Shown here: positions 26,173 through 36,743 of the stretch, one piece after another
Position numbering within the stretch: position 1 is the first letter of the stretch
Layout of the letters: every line of letters starts with the position of its first letter
Origin: Luminiphilus syltensis NOR5-1B
GTDB lineage: Bacteria > Pseudomonadota > Gammaproteobacteria > Pseudomonadales > Halieaceae
NCBI RefSeq assembly: GCF_000158175.1
Contig: NZ_DS999411.1
Coordinates: 778,596 to 842,595, forward strand
DNA length: 64,000 bases
Direction of reading: 5' to 3'
Notes under the pieces: generated by a model
Told to the model about the DNA's origin: nothing
Databases searched by the model: none
Seen by the model: the letters and a program-made list of their open reading frames with translations, nothing else
Translations under genes and position numbers: made by a program

Positions 26173-26646
26173 GTGCTAATGCCCCTGTGCTAATGGCTTT
26201 GCCTGGCGACGATTTCAAATCGGACCCAACGGCTACATGGCTCGGAGTTAGCTCTATGCGGCTCGCCACTCTACCTCATACAACCCCGACCCAAGCAGAG
26301 AGCTCTATTCGCTGATTTCACAGGCTACACCTGCCAAACATACAGGAGCCCTCCATCAATATTTGGATCAGGCAACCCAGCAGTGTCGCCTGGCATGCGC
26401 CACTACCTGACTGAAAACTCGAATAGCCGATGCGACAGTATAATCCTCGGGCAATACCCGCACCCTCTCGTTCCCTGTCAGCCCATTGACGCTGCAGGTG
26501 CTTCACAAGCCGAACGGAAGGTATACACCTGAGTGTAGCTGTGGCTAACTAATTACGGGAGCTCGCTTCGGGGTTAACTCCCCCCCTCCCCCCGAGTTTC
26601 CGCTGACTGACGACAAAAGTTTGTATGAGTAAGTGGAGAAACCATC
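26173..26646. other. Upstream region of the signalling operon
   Basis: This 474-base non-coding gap has a perfect TATAAT at 26439-26444, but no good -35 at 17 bases. A poly-C tract (C7, T, C6, 26580-26593) lies about 55 bases before the start of the HD-GYP gene. GGGG-TTAACT-CCCC in the same place can form a small stem. No open frame is supported. Confidence 0.4.
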
Positions 26647-27675
26647 GTGTCCAAAGACGCAACGACAAAACAAACGGTCCTGGCCGTCGACGACACGCCT
26701 GAGAACATTGATGTGCTGGTAGGTACATTAAAGGACGAGTATAGAGTCAGAGCTGCCATCAACGGCGAAAAGGCCATCAAGCTCGCACGTGAAACACAGC
26801 CCGACATTATCCTCCTCGACATCATGATGCCCGGGATTGATGGGTATGAAGTCTGTCGGCAGCTCAAGGCGGACTACACCACCAGGCATATACCCATCAT
26901 TTTCATCACAGCGAAGAATCAACTCGGAGATGAGTTGCATGGGCTGGAACTCGGTGCCGTCGACTACATCACCAAGCCCTTCAGTCCACCGGTAGTAAAA
27001 GCGCGCTTGGCAACCCACCTGGCCCTCAGTAATCAGAATCGCGAGCTTGACAGAAAAGTCCGGGAAAAGACCGATGAAATCAATCAGACGCGGCTGGCAA
27101 TCATCCAGCGTTTGGGCCGTGCCGCCGAGTTCAAGGATGACGACACCGGACTGCACGTTATAAGGATGAGTAATTTTTCGCGTATTCTCGGCGTCGCGGC
27201 TGGAATGAGCGAGGCCGATGCCGAAATGTTGTTACAGGCTGCGCCCATGCATGATATTGGCAAAATCGGTACTCCGGACTCGGTACTGAAAAAGCCGGGA
27301 AAACTCGACGAGGACGAGTGGGTGGAAATGCAACGCCATGTTGAGATAGGCGCAGAGATAATCGGCGACGACGACTCGGAACTGTTGCAGATGGCGCGTA
27401 CCGTGGCACTTACCCATCACGAACGCTGGGATGGCAAAGGTTACCCCAAGGGCCTCAGGGGGGAGGAGATACCACTCGTTGGTCGGATCGTCGCAGTCGC
27501 AGACGTATTCGATGCGCTCACGAGCGTCCGCCCCTACAAGAAAGGATGGTCGGTGGAAGAAACCGTAAAAATGATCGAAGATAATGCGGGATCACAATTC
27601 GATCCCGATTTGGTCAAGCTGCTGCCCGAGGTGCTCGATCAGTTCCTCGAGGTAAAAAAACAGTACGACGGGTGA
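26647..27675 (+). CDS. Response regulator with HD-GYP phosphodiesterase output
   Basis: This 342-residue cytoplasmic protein has a receiver domain (residues 10-125; phospho-acceptor Asp58 in LLDIMMPG, Lys110) and an HD-GYP domain (150-340). The metal-binding HD is at 202-203 (HDIGKIG), and the full HHERWDGKGYP motif is at 257-267. HD-GYP domains hydrolyse c-di-GMP, usually to GMP. The GTG start has GGAG eight bases upstream. The stop overlaps the next gene (GTGA), so it is the first gene of the signalling operon and its phosphorylation is probably supplied by the hybrid kinase. Confidence 0.94.
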   Translation: MSKDATTKQTVLAVDDTPENIDVLVGTLKDEYRVRAAINGEKAIKLARETQPDIILLDIMMPGIDGYEVCRQLKADYTTRHIPIIFITAKNQLGDELHGLELGAVDYITKPFSPPVVKARLATHLALSNQNRELDRKVREKTDEINQTRLAIIQRLGRAAEFKDDDTGLHVIRMSNFSRILGVAAGMSEADAEMLLQAAPMHDIGKIGTPDSVLKKPGKLDEDEWVEMQRHVEIGAEIIGDDDSELLQMARTVALTHHERWDGKGYPKGLRGEEIPLVGRIVAVADVFDALTSVRPYKKGWSVEETVKMIEDNAGSQFDPDLVKLLPEVLDQFLEVKKQYDG

Positions 27676-28475
27676 GAAATTTGTTACGGGCTCTTCTTTA
27701 TCTTGCTGCCGCAACCGGGGTGCTGTGGATATTCCCCGCCTTGGCGCAGTCTGAGAAAAGCGACGAGGTATTGCGTCTCATTGTTGCCGAGGACTTCCCG
27801 CCATTTTACTACCGCGATGGTGACGACTTCAGAGGTATTTCAATCGATGTGGCCCGCGCCGTTCTGAATCGACTGGGATACTCCATCCACGTCACGCAGG
27901 CACCGAGTATTCCGGTGGCCATCGCGGATCTTGAAACAGGACGCGCTGACTTGGAGCCAAATCTCAGCGCAACCCGGGAGCGAATGCGCAGCGCGTACTT
28001 CACCAAAACGCCGCATATCCACGAATCTCAGGACCTGATCATTCGGGCCGACACCACATTGAACTTCAACGGTGATCTCAAAATCCTCGATGACCTTCTT
28101 GTTGGGGTCATAAGCGGCTGGACCTACGGGCCCGAATTCGACGGCACCGAGATTATTCAGCGAGTGTTCGTGCGTGACTCCTATCAACAGCTGCGCGGAC
28201 TGCTGGCGGGCAATTACGATGTTGCCATTCATAATCGTGAGTCTTTTTTATTTCAGGCGCGGGAACTCGGTGTAGGTCAAGCTTTCAAGGTGGTCTCACC
28301 ATCGGTCTACCATTTGCCGGTAACCATGGCGGTTTCCAAGCGCTATAGCAACGCCCGGGAGTTGGTAGAAAGACTGGATGCAGAGATAAAGCGCTTTATC
28401 GACACTGCGGAATACGACCAAATACTTCTCGACAACGGATTCCGCCTGGCTACGCCTCGAGTGTCGTTGCCATGA
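27672..28475 (+). CDS. Periplasmic solute-binding protein, amino-acid ABC type (SBP_bac_3)
   Basis: This 267-residue protein has a signal peptide (about 1-26) followed by the typical [31 protein letters not shown] of extracellular solute-binding proteins. No permease or ATPase is encoded nearby; instead, both flanking genes are signalling proteins joined to it by overlapping start and stop codons. It therefore probably acts as a sensor-side ligand binder for the adjacent hybrid kinase, which itself carries two domains of the same fold. The ligand (amino acid or similar) is not known. Confidence 0.9.
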   Translation: MRNLLRALLYLAAATGVLWIFPALAQSEKSDEVLRLIVAEDFPPFYYRDGDDFRGISIDVARAVLNRLGYSIHVTQAPSIPVAIADLETGRADLEPNLSATRERMRSAYFTKTPHIHESQDLIIRADTTLNFNGDLKILDDLLVGVISGWTYGPEFDGTEIIQRVFVRDSYQQLRGLLAGNYDVAIHNRESFLFQARELGVGQAFKVVSPSVYHLPVTMAVSKRYSNARELVERLDAEIKRFIDTAEYDQILLDNGFRLATPRVSLP

Positions 28476-31400
28476 TGGAGAGCCGAGTGTCGAGGGGCGA
28501 GAGGCGCAATCTGCTGGCCGCTCTTTTGCTGCTCGCAGTCACTATCAGTTGTGCAGCCTTTGCTCAGGATCGTACCGAAGGCGGCCGATCAGAGAATTAC
28601 GTCGTTCGCCTTGTTCAGCTTGTTCAGACCATTGAGCTGCAAAACGAGGTGCTTTACGGGTCAGCATCACAATATGTTTATACCGGAGACACGTTTTGGC
28701 TCGACCGCTATCGGTCCGCCACTGAAAATTTTGACGCCGCGCTGGGAGAACTCGAACGCGACTACCAGTCCTCGGATCAGCTAGCCATGCGCCGTCTTCT
28801 TGAAGCCGCCGATTCGCTTCACGGCATTGAGAGTCGTGCCTTTGATGATTATGACGCCGGGAGGCTTGAGGAAGCCCAGGCGCTGATGTCCTCACGGGAA
28901 TACCGCCGCAACTGGGACAAACTGTCCAGTGCCGTCGATACGCTGCGGGAGACGGCAGAGCATCTGATCGAATCCGGACTGGTACTCGATATGAACTGGC
29001 AGCCGCTGGTGCTGACTGAAAAGGAGCGGCGATGGATTGAAGAGAATCCAGTGATTCGCGTGGGTCGCGAGATGGATTGGGCCCCGCATCTGTTTATAGA
29101 TGATCAGGGCCGAGTCAAAGGGACTATTGTCGATGTCCTCGATGCATTGCGGCGCAAGACCGGCCTCGAGTTTCAACTGACGGATCCGGTGCGTAACCCC
29201 ATTCTCAAGAGAAAACTGGTCGATGGGGACATCGACCTGATACCCGCAGTTACCCAGGTGTCTTCGCGATTGCAAGGTCGGCTGCTTACCAGTCATTACA
29301 TGAACCTTGAAATCGCTGCTTATGTGTTGGCTGAATCCCCCTTAAATGGGGTGAATCAGCTGTATGACAAACGCATCGCTCTGCCCGAGAACGCTCCAAA
29401 AGACGGTCTTATTCTGGATGCGTTCCCTGACCTGAACGTAGTCAGCGTCAAATCGGTGGCGGTGGCGCTGGATCGGCTTGAGGCCGGAGAAGTTGATGGC
29501 ATTCTTGCGACGAAAAGTGCTGTGCTGAAAGAAGCCGATCGTCGTGGCCTACAGAATCTGCGGGAGCTGGGAACGGGTAATTCCCTGATGCCAATCCGCA
29601 TGGCGGTACGCCAGGAACAACCCATCCTGCGGGACATCCTGTCGAAAGCGATCAGCTCGCTGACAAACGGCGAGCGCAAGACAATTATGAGCAGGTGGGT
29701 CGATGCCGAGACCCTCGCAGCATCGAGCTCCACCCTCAAGCTAAGTCCTGAAGAGTCTGCCTGGCTGCGTAATCACCCTGGCATGCTTCTGGGCCGGGAT
29801 GCCAACTGGCCACCCTTCGAATTTGTGAATAACCGGGGTGAATACACGGGTATCGTCGCTGAATACGCGCGGGCGGCAAGCAGTGCCCTGGGGGTGAGGT
29901 TCAATCCTGTTCGTGGCTTGAGCTGGGAGGATGTCCTGAAGCGTGCCCAGCGCAAGGAGGTCGATATTTTTGCAGGCCTGACCCGCACCGCGGAACGCGA
30001 ATCCTACCTGTTGTTTTCCAAGCCCTACCTCAGTATGCCCACGGCGGTATTAACCCTCGATGATGCCCCTGATCTGTTGCGGGTCAGCGACCTCGGCGAT
30101 CAGTCCATAGGGGTCGTAGGGGGATACGCAGTTGAGGAGTGGGCCCGGGACCGTTACCCCGAAGCCAATTTTGTTGCGGTGGCCTCTGTTGCCGAGGGCC
30201 TAAAGAAGGTTGCTCGCAAAGAGCTTGGAGCTATGCTCGCCAACCAATACTCAGCGGCGTACATCGTCGATGAACTGAATCTGGAAAATATTCGGGTCAA
30301 CTTTCGAACAGAATACAGTTATCAACTGGCTATGGGTGTCCGCAATGACTGGCCCGAACTGATCCCCATTCTGAACCGGTTAATAGACAATATTTCACCG
30401 GCAGCACGCGCCGAATACCGGGCACGATGGATTGGGGCTGATGTCGCTGAGTCGACGGACACCCTATCGGGCCAGGGCAGCGGTTCACTTGATGAAAGCA
30501 GCCTTTTACCGCGCCTCGAAAATATTCTGCTGGCAATTGGCCTCATTCTAATTTTTATGGGGGGCTTCTGGTGGTTGAGTGGTCGCGGCGGCGATATACA
30601 GAAGCTCTATCAATCCGGCCGACTCCGCTATCTGACGCTGTTTGCAGTCATTGGTGTTGTGGCCTTTACGTTCCTTGCAGCCCAGTATGCGTTAACTCGA
30701 CAGGAGCGCATCGTCCGCGCCCGGGCCGCTGATACCCTGGCCACGGTGGCGAGGGCCGCATCGGAGTCCATGCAGCGCTGGGCGAGAGCGGAAATGCGGC
30801 TCGTCAGCCGGCTTGCCAATGAGCCTTTTCTGGAGACCGTATTTACTATGCATTCATCTGCGCAGAATGGCTTTGTCGAAGGGGTCGAGAAGCAGCGAGT
30901 ACTCTCGGATCTCATCCCCTCAAGAGAAGACGCCTCACGCCTAACAGTTCTGCTCCGCGATGGCACATCGGTCTTTGACAGTGACCCCGGGCTTAGCCAT
31001 CTGATGCCCGAGCTACGCCAAACAGTTTTTGCAGGCAACACCACTTTTATTCCTCCCCGGCGCCTGACCGACGAGACCGGTGCCTCCCGTAGCGAAATGT
31101 ATTTTGCAGCGCCTATCATTGATCACGCCGGTCGTCCCATAGCAGCAGTCGTCGCCACAGTTGATCCCGGTGCTGAGTTCACCTCAAGTCTGGGCAATGC
31201 GGTGGTTGGGCAGAGCGGTGAAACCTACGCATTTGACCAGAGCGGATTAATGCTTTCGAACAGCCGCTTTTCAGAGCAACTGGCCGAATTAGGACGGCTA
31301 CCCAAGGGCGGCTCAACAGTGGCATACCTGCGACTGACCGACCCGGGTGGCGATCTGACAGAGGGATTTACGCCCAATCGTTCTCCCTCCAGATGGCCGA

Positions 31401-34315
31401 CAACGGCAATGTTTCAGGCCGCCCTGCAGCGCGAGACGGGGGCCATTCCTGATGGTGCCCGGGATTATCGGGGTCGTCGCGTGCTGTCGGCATGGGTCTG
31501 GGTTCCAGAGCTTGATATTGGCATCGCTGCGGAAATCGATGAGTCAGAAGCTCTTGATTCATATGTGCTTGCCGAAAACATTCTTTATGCGGTGCTGGGG
31601 ATATCACTGACCTTGGCGCTGAGTCTTCTTGGGCTCACAACCTGGGTCGCCTCCAGGGCCAATAAGGCGTTGCTGCTTGCGCGTGATGAGCTCGAGGACA
31701 AGGTAGAGGCCCGCACCGAGGAGCTCAGCGAGAGCCGGTATCTTTTTCAGACGGTGCTCGATAATTCCCCCGCGGCGATTTCAGTTAAGGACCTCGATAG
31801 CAGATACTTGCTTGTCAATAAGATTTGGAGGCAAGTGATGTCCCTGACCCGGAGTGGAGTGGTTGGCTTCACAACCCGTGAACTGCTTCCTGCAGAACTC
31901 GCTGAGAGGTCGGAACAGGAAGATAGTGCCGTCGTCGAATCTGGAGATGTTATTCAGGGTCAAGCACGAATTAAGAACGCCGAAGGGGAAGTGCGAGTTT
32001 TCCTTTCTTACAAGTTTCCGGTCTTTGATGCCAAAGGAGAGTGCTTTGCAGTGGGCTCGGTGCTGTCAGACGTCACCGAACTGAACCATGCCATGGAGAT
32101 CGCCGACGACGCCAATCAGGCGAAAAGTGATTTCCTCGCCAACATGTCCCATGAGATCCGCACGCCGATGAACGCCATTATCGGCATGTCCCACCTCGCA
32201 CTGCAGACAGACCTCACCAGCAAGCAGCGCAACTATATTGAAAAAGTGCATCGCTCGGCAGAATCGCTGCTCGGGATTATCAACGATATTCTCGACTTTT
32301 CGAAGATCGAGGCAGGAAAGCTCGATATCGAGGCAGTGGACTTCCGTCTCGACGATGTAATGGACAACCTGGTAAGTCTTGTTGGCCTCAAAGCGGAGGA
32401 TCATGGTCTCGAGCTGCTCCTCGATGTGCCGCCGGATCTGCCCACCGCGCTCATTGGTGACCCGTTACGGCTAAGCCAGATCCTTATCAACCTTGGCAAT
32501 AACGCCGTTAAGTTTACTGAGGATGGTGAGGTCGTGGTTGCTGTGCGGGTTGAGGAGGAAAGTAACGCAGAGGTCCGTATGCACTTCAGCGTGCGGGACA
32601 GCGGTATCGGCATGAACAAGGAGCAACAGTCGCGGCTTTTCCAGTCCTTTTCTCAGGCTGATTCTTCGACCACCAGGAAGTATGGCGGTACAGGACTCGG
32701 TCTCGCCATCAGTAAACAGCTCGTCGCGATGATGGATGGTGAGATCTGGGTAGAGAGTGAGCCGGGAGTTGGCAGTGATTTCCAGTTCACGGCCTGTTTT
32801 GAGAAGCAGCAGGGTGAAATACCCGAGCCGACCGTTGCTCCCGACGATCTCGGACCGCTGCCAATCCTCGTTGTTGATGATAATCAGTCGGCCCGGGAGA
32901 TCCTCGCGGCGATACTCGAATCTCTTGGTTTTCAGATCAAGACCGCGTCCGGGGGCAGGCAGGCCGTTGAGATGATCAAAGCGGCTGACGCAGACGAGCC
33001 CTTCAAACTGGTGATGCTCGACTGGCGCATGCCGGGGCTGGATGGCGTCCAGACTGGCCAGTTGATCCAAGAGGATACAACCCTAAAAAATCAGCCCAAG
33101 ATCATAATGATCACGGCCTTCGGCCGTGAGGAAATGCAGGAAGGCGCCGGTGGTCTCGCAATCTCTGGATTTCTGACGAAGCCTGCTACCGCATCTTCGC
33201 TACTCGATGAAATCATGAGGGCAATGGGTAGAGAGGTCGCAGAGAACCCGCGGGGCGGAGACAGAAAGCAAGCGGTTAAAGAGTTCGCCGCTGAGTTGCG
33301 CGGGGCTCAGGTGTTGCTGGTTGAGGATAACGAGATTAACCAGGAGCTGGCGGTGGAAATCCTCACAACCCATGGTATGACTGTTCAGGTGGCCAATAAT
33401 GGCCAGGAGGCCCTCGACCTGATTGCCGCGCACCAGTTTGATGGGGTGCTAATGGATTGCCAGATGCCCGTTATGGACGGTTATGAGGCGACACGTCATA
33501 TTCGTAATAACCCAGCCACAAAGGACCTTCCCGTACTGGCAATGACCGCCAACGCCATGGTGGGTGACAAGGAAAAAGTCATCGAAGCGGGCATGAACGA
33601 CCACATCGCCAAGCCTATTAATCTCGCGGACCTCTTCAAGACCATGGCGAAATGGATCTCCCCTGCCAATCCAGTCGCCGAACCCGAAGCGAGCGCAGAA
33701 CTACCGATAGAAGAGGAAGCGCTGCCCGAGCTCCCGGGTATTGACACCAACCGGGGCCTCGGTACTACCGGTGGTAATATGAAGCTGTATCGACGGTTAT
33801 TGGGTAAATTCCGAGACGGCAACGTTAACTTCGAGAAGGAATTTTCAGCAGCCCTCGATGCGGGAGACCAAGACACTGCGACCCGCCTTGCCCACACGCT
33901 TAAGGGGGTGTCAGGTAATATTGGTGCATTAGAACTGCAGGCGGAGGCCGGCAAGCTTGAACATGCCTGCGATGCCGGAGAACCTAATAACGCGCTGCGG
34001 GAACAACTGGTCTTTGTTCAGTCGTTATTGGCCCAGGTGCTTGTGGGACTCGGGCCGATCACCGCGCCTGAGGAATCGGCAACCGCCAACGGTTCTGGGC
34101 GTTCACCTGAAGAGATCAAAGCGATTCTGGGCAGGTTACGGGATCTTCTCGAAAACTTTGATACTGAAGCGTCGGATGTCGTCGAAGAATTGTCGGTTGA
34201 ACCCTCATTAGTCCTACATAAGCCTCTGCTCAAAAAGGTAAATGCTGCCATGGAGGAATATGATTTCGATGCAGCGCTAGAGTACCTGGATGCACTTGAT
34301 ACTGCTTTGGCCTAA
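28472..34315 (+). CDS. Multidomain hybrid histidine kinase (two SBP domains, Cache, PAS, HisKA, HATPase, two receivers, HPt)
   Basis: This 1947-residue membrane sensor starts at ATGA over the stop of the binding-protein gene. A signal anchor precedes a helical region (40-170), then two solute-binding-like domains (about 195-410 and 425-655) and membrane segments near 681-706 and 718-740. A Cache-like periplasmic domain follows (about 745-1030), then another membrane segment, a PAS domain (about 1089-1200) and the kinase core with phospho-His1227 ([11 protein letters not shown]). The two receivers have Asp1517 (VMLDWRMPG) and Asp1662 (LMDCQMPVM), and the HPt has His1808 ([13 protein letters not shown]). 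Only a minority of BvgS-like kinases have both two SBP modules and a Cache domain. Confidence 0.92.
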   Translation: MMESRVSRGERRNLLAALLLLAVTISCAAFAQDRTEGGRSENYVVRLVQLVQTIELQNEVLYGSASQYVYTGDTFWLDRYRSATENFDAALGELERDYQSSDQLAMRRLLEAADSLHGIESRAFDDYDAGRLEEAQALMSSREYRRNWDKLSSAVDTLRETAEHLIESGLVLDMNWQPLVLTEKERRWIEENPVIRVGREMDWAPHLFIDDQGRVKGTIVDVLDALRRKTGLEFQLTDPVRNPILKRKLVDGDIDLIPAVTQVSSRLQGRLLTSHYMNLEIAAYVLAESPLNGVNQLYDKRIALPENAPKDGLILDAFPDLNVVSVKSVAVALDRLEAGEVDGILATKSAVLKEADRRGLQNLRELGTGNSLMPIRMAVRQEQPILRDILSKAISSLTNGERKTIMSRWVDAETLAASSSTLKLSPEESAWLRNHPGMLLGRDANWPPFEFVNNRGEYTGIVAEYARAASSALGVRFNPVRGLSWEDVLKRAQRKEVDIFAGLTRTAERESYLLFSKPYLSMPTAVLTLDDAPDLLRVSDLGDQSIGVVGGYAVEEWARDRYPEANFVAVASVAEGLKKVARKELGAMLANQYSAAYIVDELNLENIRVNFRTEYSYQLAMGVRNDWPELIPILNRLIDNISPAARAEYRARWIGADVAESTDTLSGQGSGSLDESSLLPRLENILLAIGLILIFMGGFWWLSGRGGDIQKLYQSGRLRYLTLFAVIGVVAFTFLAAQYALTRQERIVRARAADTLATVARAASESMQRWARAEMRLVSRLANEPFLETVFTMHSSAQNGFVEGVEKQRVLSDLIPSREDASRLTVLLRDGTSVFDSDPGLSHLMPELRQTVFAGNTTFIPPRRLTDETGASRSEMYFAAPIIDHAGRPIAAVVATVDPGAEFTSSLGNAVVGQSGETYAFDQSGLMLSNSRFSEQLAELGRLPKGGSTVAYLRLTDPGGDLTEGFTPNRSPSRWPTTAMFQAALQRETGAIPDGARDYRGRRVLSAWVWVPELDIGIAAEIDESEALDSYVLAENILYAVLGISLTLALSLLGLTTWVASRANKALLLARDELEDKVEARTEELSESRYLFQTVLDNSPAAISVKDLDSRYLLVNKIWRQVMSLTRSGVVGFTTRELLPAELAERSEQEDSAVVESGDVIQGQARIKNAEGEVRVFLSYKFPVFDAKGECFAVGSVLSDVTELNHAMEIADDANQAKSDFLANMSHEIRTPMNAIIGMSHLALQTDLTSKQRNYIEKVHRSAESLLGIINDILDFSKIEAGKLDIEAVDFRLDDVMDNLVSLVGLKAEDHGLELLLDVPPDLPTALIGDPLRLSQILINLGNNAVKFTEDGEVVVAVRVEEESNAEVRMHFSVRDSGIGMNKEQQSRLFQSFSQADSSTTRKYGGTGLGLAISKQLVAMMDGEIWVESEPGVGSDFQFTACFEKQQGEIPEPTVAPDDLGPLPILVVDDNQSAREILAAILESLGFQIKTASGGRQAVEMIKAADADEPFKLVMLDWRMPGLDGVQTGQLIQEDTTLKNQPKIIMITAFGREEMQEGAGGLAISGFLTKPATASSLLDEIMRAMGREVAENPRGGDRKQAVKEFAAELRGAQVLLVEDNEINQELAVEILTTHGMTVQVANNGQEALDLIAAHQFDGVLMDCQMPVMDGYEATRHIRNNPATKDLPVLAMTANAMVGDKEKVIEAGMNDHIAKPINLADLFKTMAKWISPANPVAEPEASAELPIEEEALPELPGIDTNRGLGTTGGNMKLYRRLLGKFRDGNVNFEKEFSAALDAGDQDTATRLAHTLKGVSGNIGALELQAEAGKLEHACDAGEPNNALREQLVFVQSLLAQVLVGLGPITAPEESATANGSGRSPEEIKAILGRLRDLLENFDTEASDVVEELSVEPSLVLHKPLLKKVNAAMEEYDFDAALEYLDALDTALA

Positions 34316-34404
34316 GCACAAAGCGGCTCTGTGAAAATCTTTCCATTGCCACTTCTATAGATACTTTCCTAAAGATGCGCCACAAAAAAGATAGGAGCAA
34401 GGAT

Positions 34405-34779
34405 ATGAATGACAGCCGAAAAACCGTACTTGTAGTCGACGATACCGCGGAGCAGATTGCGCTGATGAGCGGCATATTGAACTCGCATTACCGGGTTGAA
34501 GCGGCAAAAGATGGCGAACGAGCGCTGAAGATCGCCGCAACGGAGCCCCAGCCTGACGTGATTCTTCTCGATCTCCTTATGCCCGGAATGACTGGTCGAG
34601 AAGTACTGTGGCATCTCTGCAGTGATCCGATGACCTTTGAAATTCCCGTCATCATTGTTTCGTCAGCAGGGGTGGAGGCACTTGGCGAGGATCTCAAGGG
34701 CTCATATTACGCAGCGCTGCAGAAACCCATCAATCCTGAGGCACTTCTGGAAACCGTGGCGAAAGCTCTCAGCCCATAA
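34405..34779 (+). CDS. Single-domain response regulator
   Basis: This 124-residue protein is a lone receiver with Asp56 (LLDLLMPG) and the conserved lysine in LQKPINPE. The frame opens at 34375, but AGGAG seven bases before the ATG at 34405 sets the start. The gene follows the hybrid kinase by 89 bases on the same strand. It has no output domain, so it may act as a phosphate sink or shuttle between the kinase and the HD-GYP regulator, or act by protein-protein contact. Confidence 0.9.
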   Translation: MNDSRKTVLVVDDTAEQIALMSGILNSHYRVEAAKDGERALKIAATEPQPDVILLDLLMPGMTGREVLWHLCSDPMTFEIPVIIVSSAGVEALGEDLKGSYYAALQKPINPEALLETVAKALSP

Positions 34780-34850
34780 CCCGTAGTTCCCCGCCTTCGC
34801 AAAGTGGCAGCCTCCCGCTGGCGATGTCTCCAGCGCTGATAGCCGCAAGC

Positions 34851-36245
34851 TCAGTCATTGGCATCTGATACTTTTGGCTCCTGATCTTGCTGCACCGTAT
34901 CGACTTGCGTATCACCATAATCCAGCCAGCGATCCATGATGCTCGCCGCAACCAGATCACCGGCGACGTTCAGCGAGGTCCGGCACATATCCAGAATTCT
35001 GTCGACCCCCATAATCAGCGCAACGCCCTCCGCGGGGATGCCAACCGTAGTGAGTACCATCGCCAGGATAACAATACCGATGCCCGGTGTACCCGGTGAT
35101 CCCACCGCCGCACCGACTGCCATAGCGACAACGAGCAGCATGCCGCCCAATCCGATATCGATGCCGTATACCTGGGCAAGAAACATGGCCGCGACGCCCT
35201 GATACAGCGCTGTCCCGGTCATGTTGATCGTGGCACCCAGTGGAATAACAAACTGGGCAATAGAGGGCCTCACCTGAAGGGATTCCTCGGCGGTTTTGAT
35301 CGACAGAGGCATCACCGCGGCGGAGCTCGAGGTCGAAAACGCGAGCAGTAACAGTTCGCGGGATGCCCTCAGGAAAGCGACGGGACGCTGCCGTCCAAAG
35401 AGCGCAAGCAGCACCAGATACACTGCGAGCATCAGCAGAAGCCCCGTAATGACGGTAATGACGTAAAACGCCATGCTCGCGAGGGCGGAAAAACCAATCT
35501 GGCTTGTCAGCCTGGCCATAAGCCCGAAAACCGCCAACGGCGCCAGACGCATTGCCCAGCGAACCACCGTCATACAGACCTGTTGCAGCGACTCGAGCAG
35601 GTCCAACAATGGGCGTGACTGCACCGGCGGCATGGAGACCAGCGCCACCCCCATGACCACGGAAAAGAGCACGACTTGGAGCATCTCTCCCTGTGCCATG
35701 GAGCTGAGCGGATTTCCCGGCAACAAACCAACCAATGCCTGCGGTAAATCTGCAACGCCCGGAACCGCAGTGACCGGCACGTCCGGGGCTCCACTGTCGG
35801 CTTTAGCGACGGTCCCTGCCAGACTACGACCGGGTCCAAGAATGGCGGCCAATGCGAGGCCAATGGACGCTGCAACGGCAGTCGTTACGACAAAGAATCC
35901 GGTCACCCAGAGCCCCAGGCGACGCAACTGCTCGAGGTTTTCGCTGGCAGCCAATCCACGGATGACGGACGCAAAAACCAGAGGCACCACAATCATCTGG
36001 ATCACCGCCAGAAACAGATGACCGGGTAGTGCGAGCCAGTTGCCAACCACCAGTCCGGTGCTCACAGACACGAATCCGGCCCCCGGGCCTAGCAATATGC
36101 CGACCAGAAGGCCCGCAAACATACCCAACAACACCTTCAGCCAAAGGCGCCCTTCGACCAGTGAAACCAGATGCGAATTCAGGTACTTGAGGGAGCGGGG
36201 GTTGAGATATTCGAGATAACCCAATGGCTGACGAGAGAACGACAT
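34851..36245 (-). CDS. Dicarboxylate/amino acid:cation symporter (DAACS family)
   Basis: This 464-residue inner-membrane protein contains the GltP/DctA family blocks: LLAFSTSSSAAVMPLSI (serine-rich re-entrant loop), then GATINMTGTALYQGVAAMFLAQ and GGMLLVVAMAVGAAVGSPGTPGIGIVIL (recognition segments, about residues 300-400). It couples uptake of glutamate, aspartate or C4-dicarboxylates to Na+ or H+. The open frame begins with a GTG at 36254, but GGGTGG a few bases before ATG 36245 favours the latter. It is downstream of the nuo operon and the CBS gene on the same strand, so it may be co-transcribed. Confidence 0.92.
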   Translation of the reverse strand: MSFSRQPLGYLEYLNPRSLKYLNSHLVSLVEGRLWLKVLLGMFAGLLVGILLGPGAGFVSVSTGLVVGNWLALPGHLFLAVIQMIVVPLVFASVIRGLAASENLEQLRRLGLWVTGFFVVTTAVAASIGLALAAILGPGRSLAGTVAKADSGAPDVPVTAVPGVADLPQALVGLLPGNPLSSMAQGEMLQVVLFSVVMGVALVSMPPVQSRPLLDLLESLQQVCMTVVRWAMRLAPLAVFGLMARLTSQIGFSALASMAFYVITVITGLLLMLAVYLVLLALFGRQRPVAFLRASRELLLLAFSTSSSAAVMPLSIKTAEESLQVRPSIAQFVIPLGATINMTGTALYQGVAAMFLAQVYGIDIGLGGMLLVVAMAVGAAVGSPGTPGIGIVILAMVLTTVGIPAEGVALIMGVDRILDMCRTSLNVAGDLVAASIMDRWLDYGDTQVDTVQQDQEPKVSDAND

Positions 36246-36294
36246 ATTGACCACCCGATGACTGGTGCTGGCAAAAGGATTTACTGAGCGGTCT

Positions 36295-36711
36295 TCAGTG
36301 GGGGGCGCTGGTCGCTCTAAACTCGGCTACCGCCTTGAGCAGCTGGCGTATGGTGATCTGCCCGATAAGCTTGCCATTTTCCACCACCGGCCGGCGCCGT
36401 TTGTTCTGGCGCAGCATATCTTCGGCAACATCGACAATGTCTTCTCCCGGATGCGCAATCACCAGATTTTCCGCGGTCATGTAGTCGCTAACCGGCCCAA
36501 AATTATGTTCGTTGTAAATCGCGGCCAGTACCGCGCGCAGGCAATCCATCTCGGAGAGTACCCCCACGAGACTGCCGTCCCCCTCTATCACGCACAGACC
36601 GGAGATCTTATTTTCACTGATCTTTTTCATCGCCTCGAAAACGTTGTCCGTCGGCTTAACGGTCACCGGATTTTTCAACATGTAATCGCGGAGGTTCACA
36701 GACTTCAGCAT
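36295..36711 (-). CDS. Tandem CBS-domain protein
   Basis: This 138-residue cytoplasmic protein consists of two CBS motifs (about residues 10-65 and 75-130, the latter with RRRPVVENGKLIGQITIRQLL). CBS pairs bind adenine nucleotides or related ligands and act as energy sensors. GGGAGA six bases before the ATG is a good ribosome site. It begins 32 bases after the stop of nuoN, so it is probably read from the nuo operon. This would tie an adenylate-type sensor to complex I expression, but its target is not visible. Confidence 0.88.
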   Translation of the reverse strand: MLKSVNLRDYMLKNPVTVKPTDNVFEAMKKISENKISGLCVIEGDGSLVGVLSEMDCLRAVLAAIYNEHNFGPVSDYMTAENLVIAHPGEDIVDVAEDMLRQNKRRRPVVENGKLIGQITIRQLLKAVAEFRATSAPH

Positions 36712-36743
36712 AATTATTCTCCCGACGCCGGCGGCGCCTGCTG

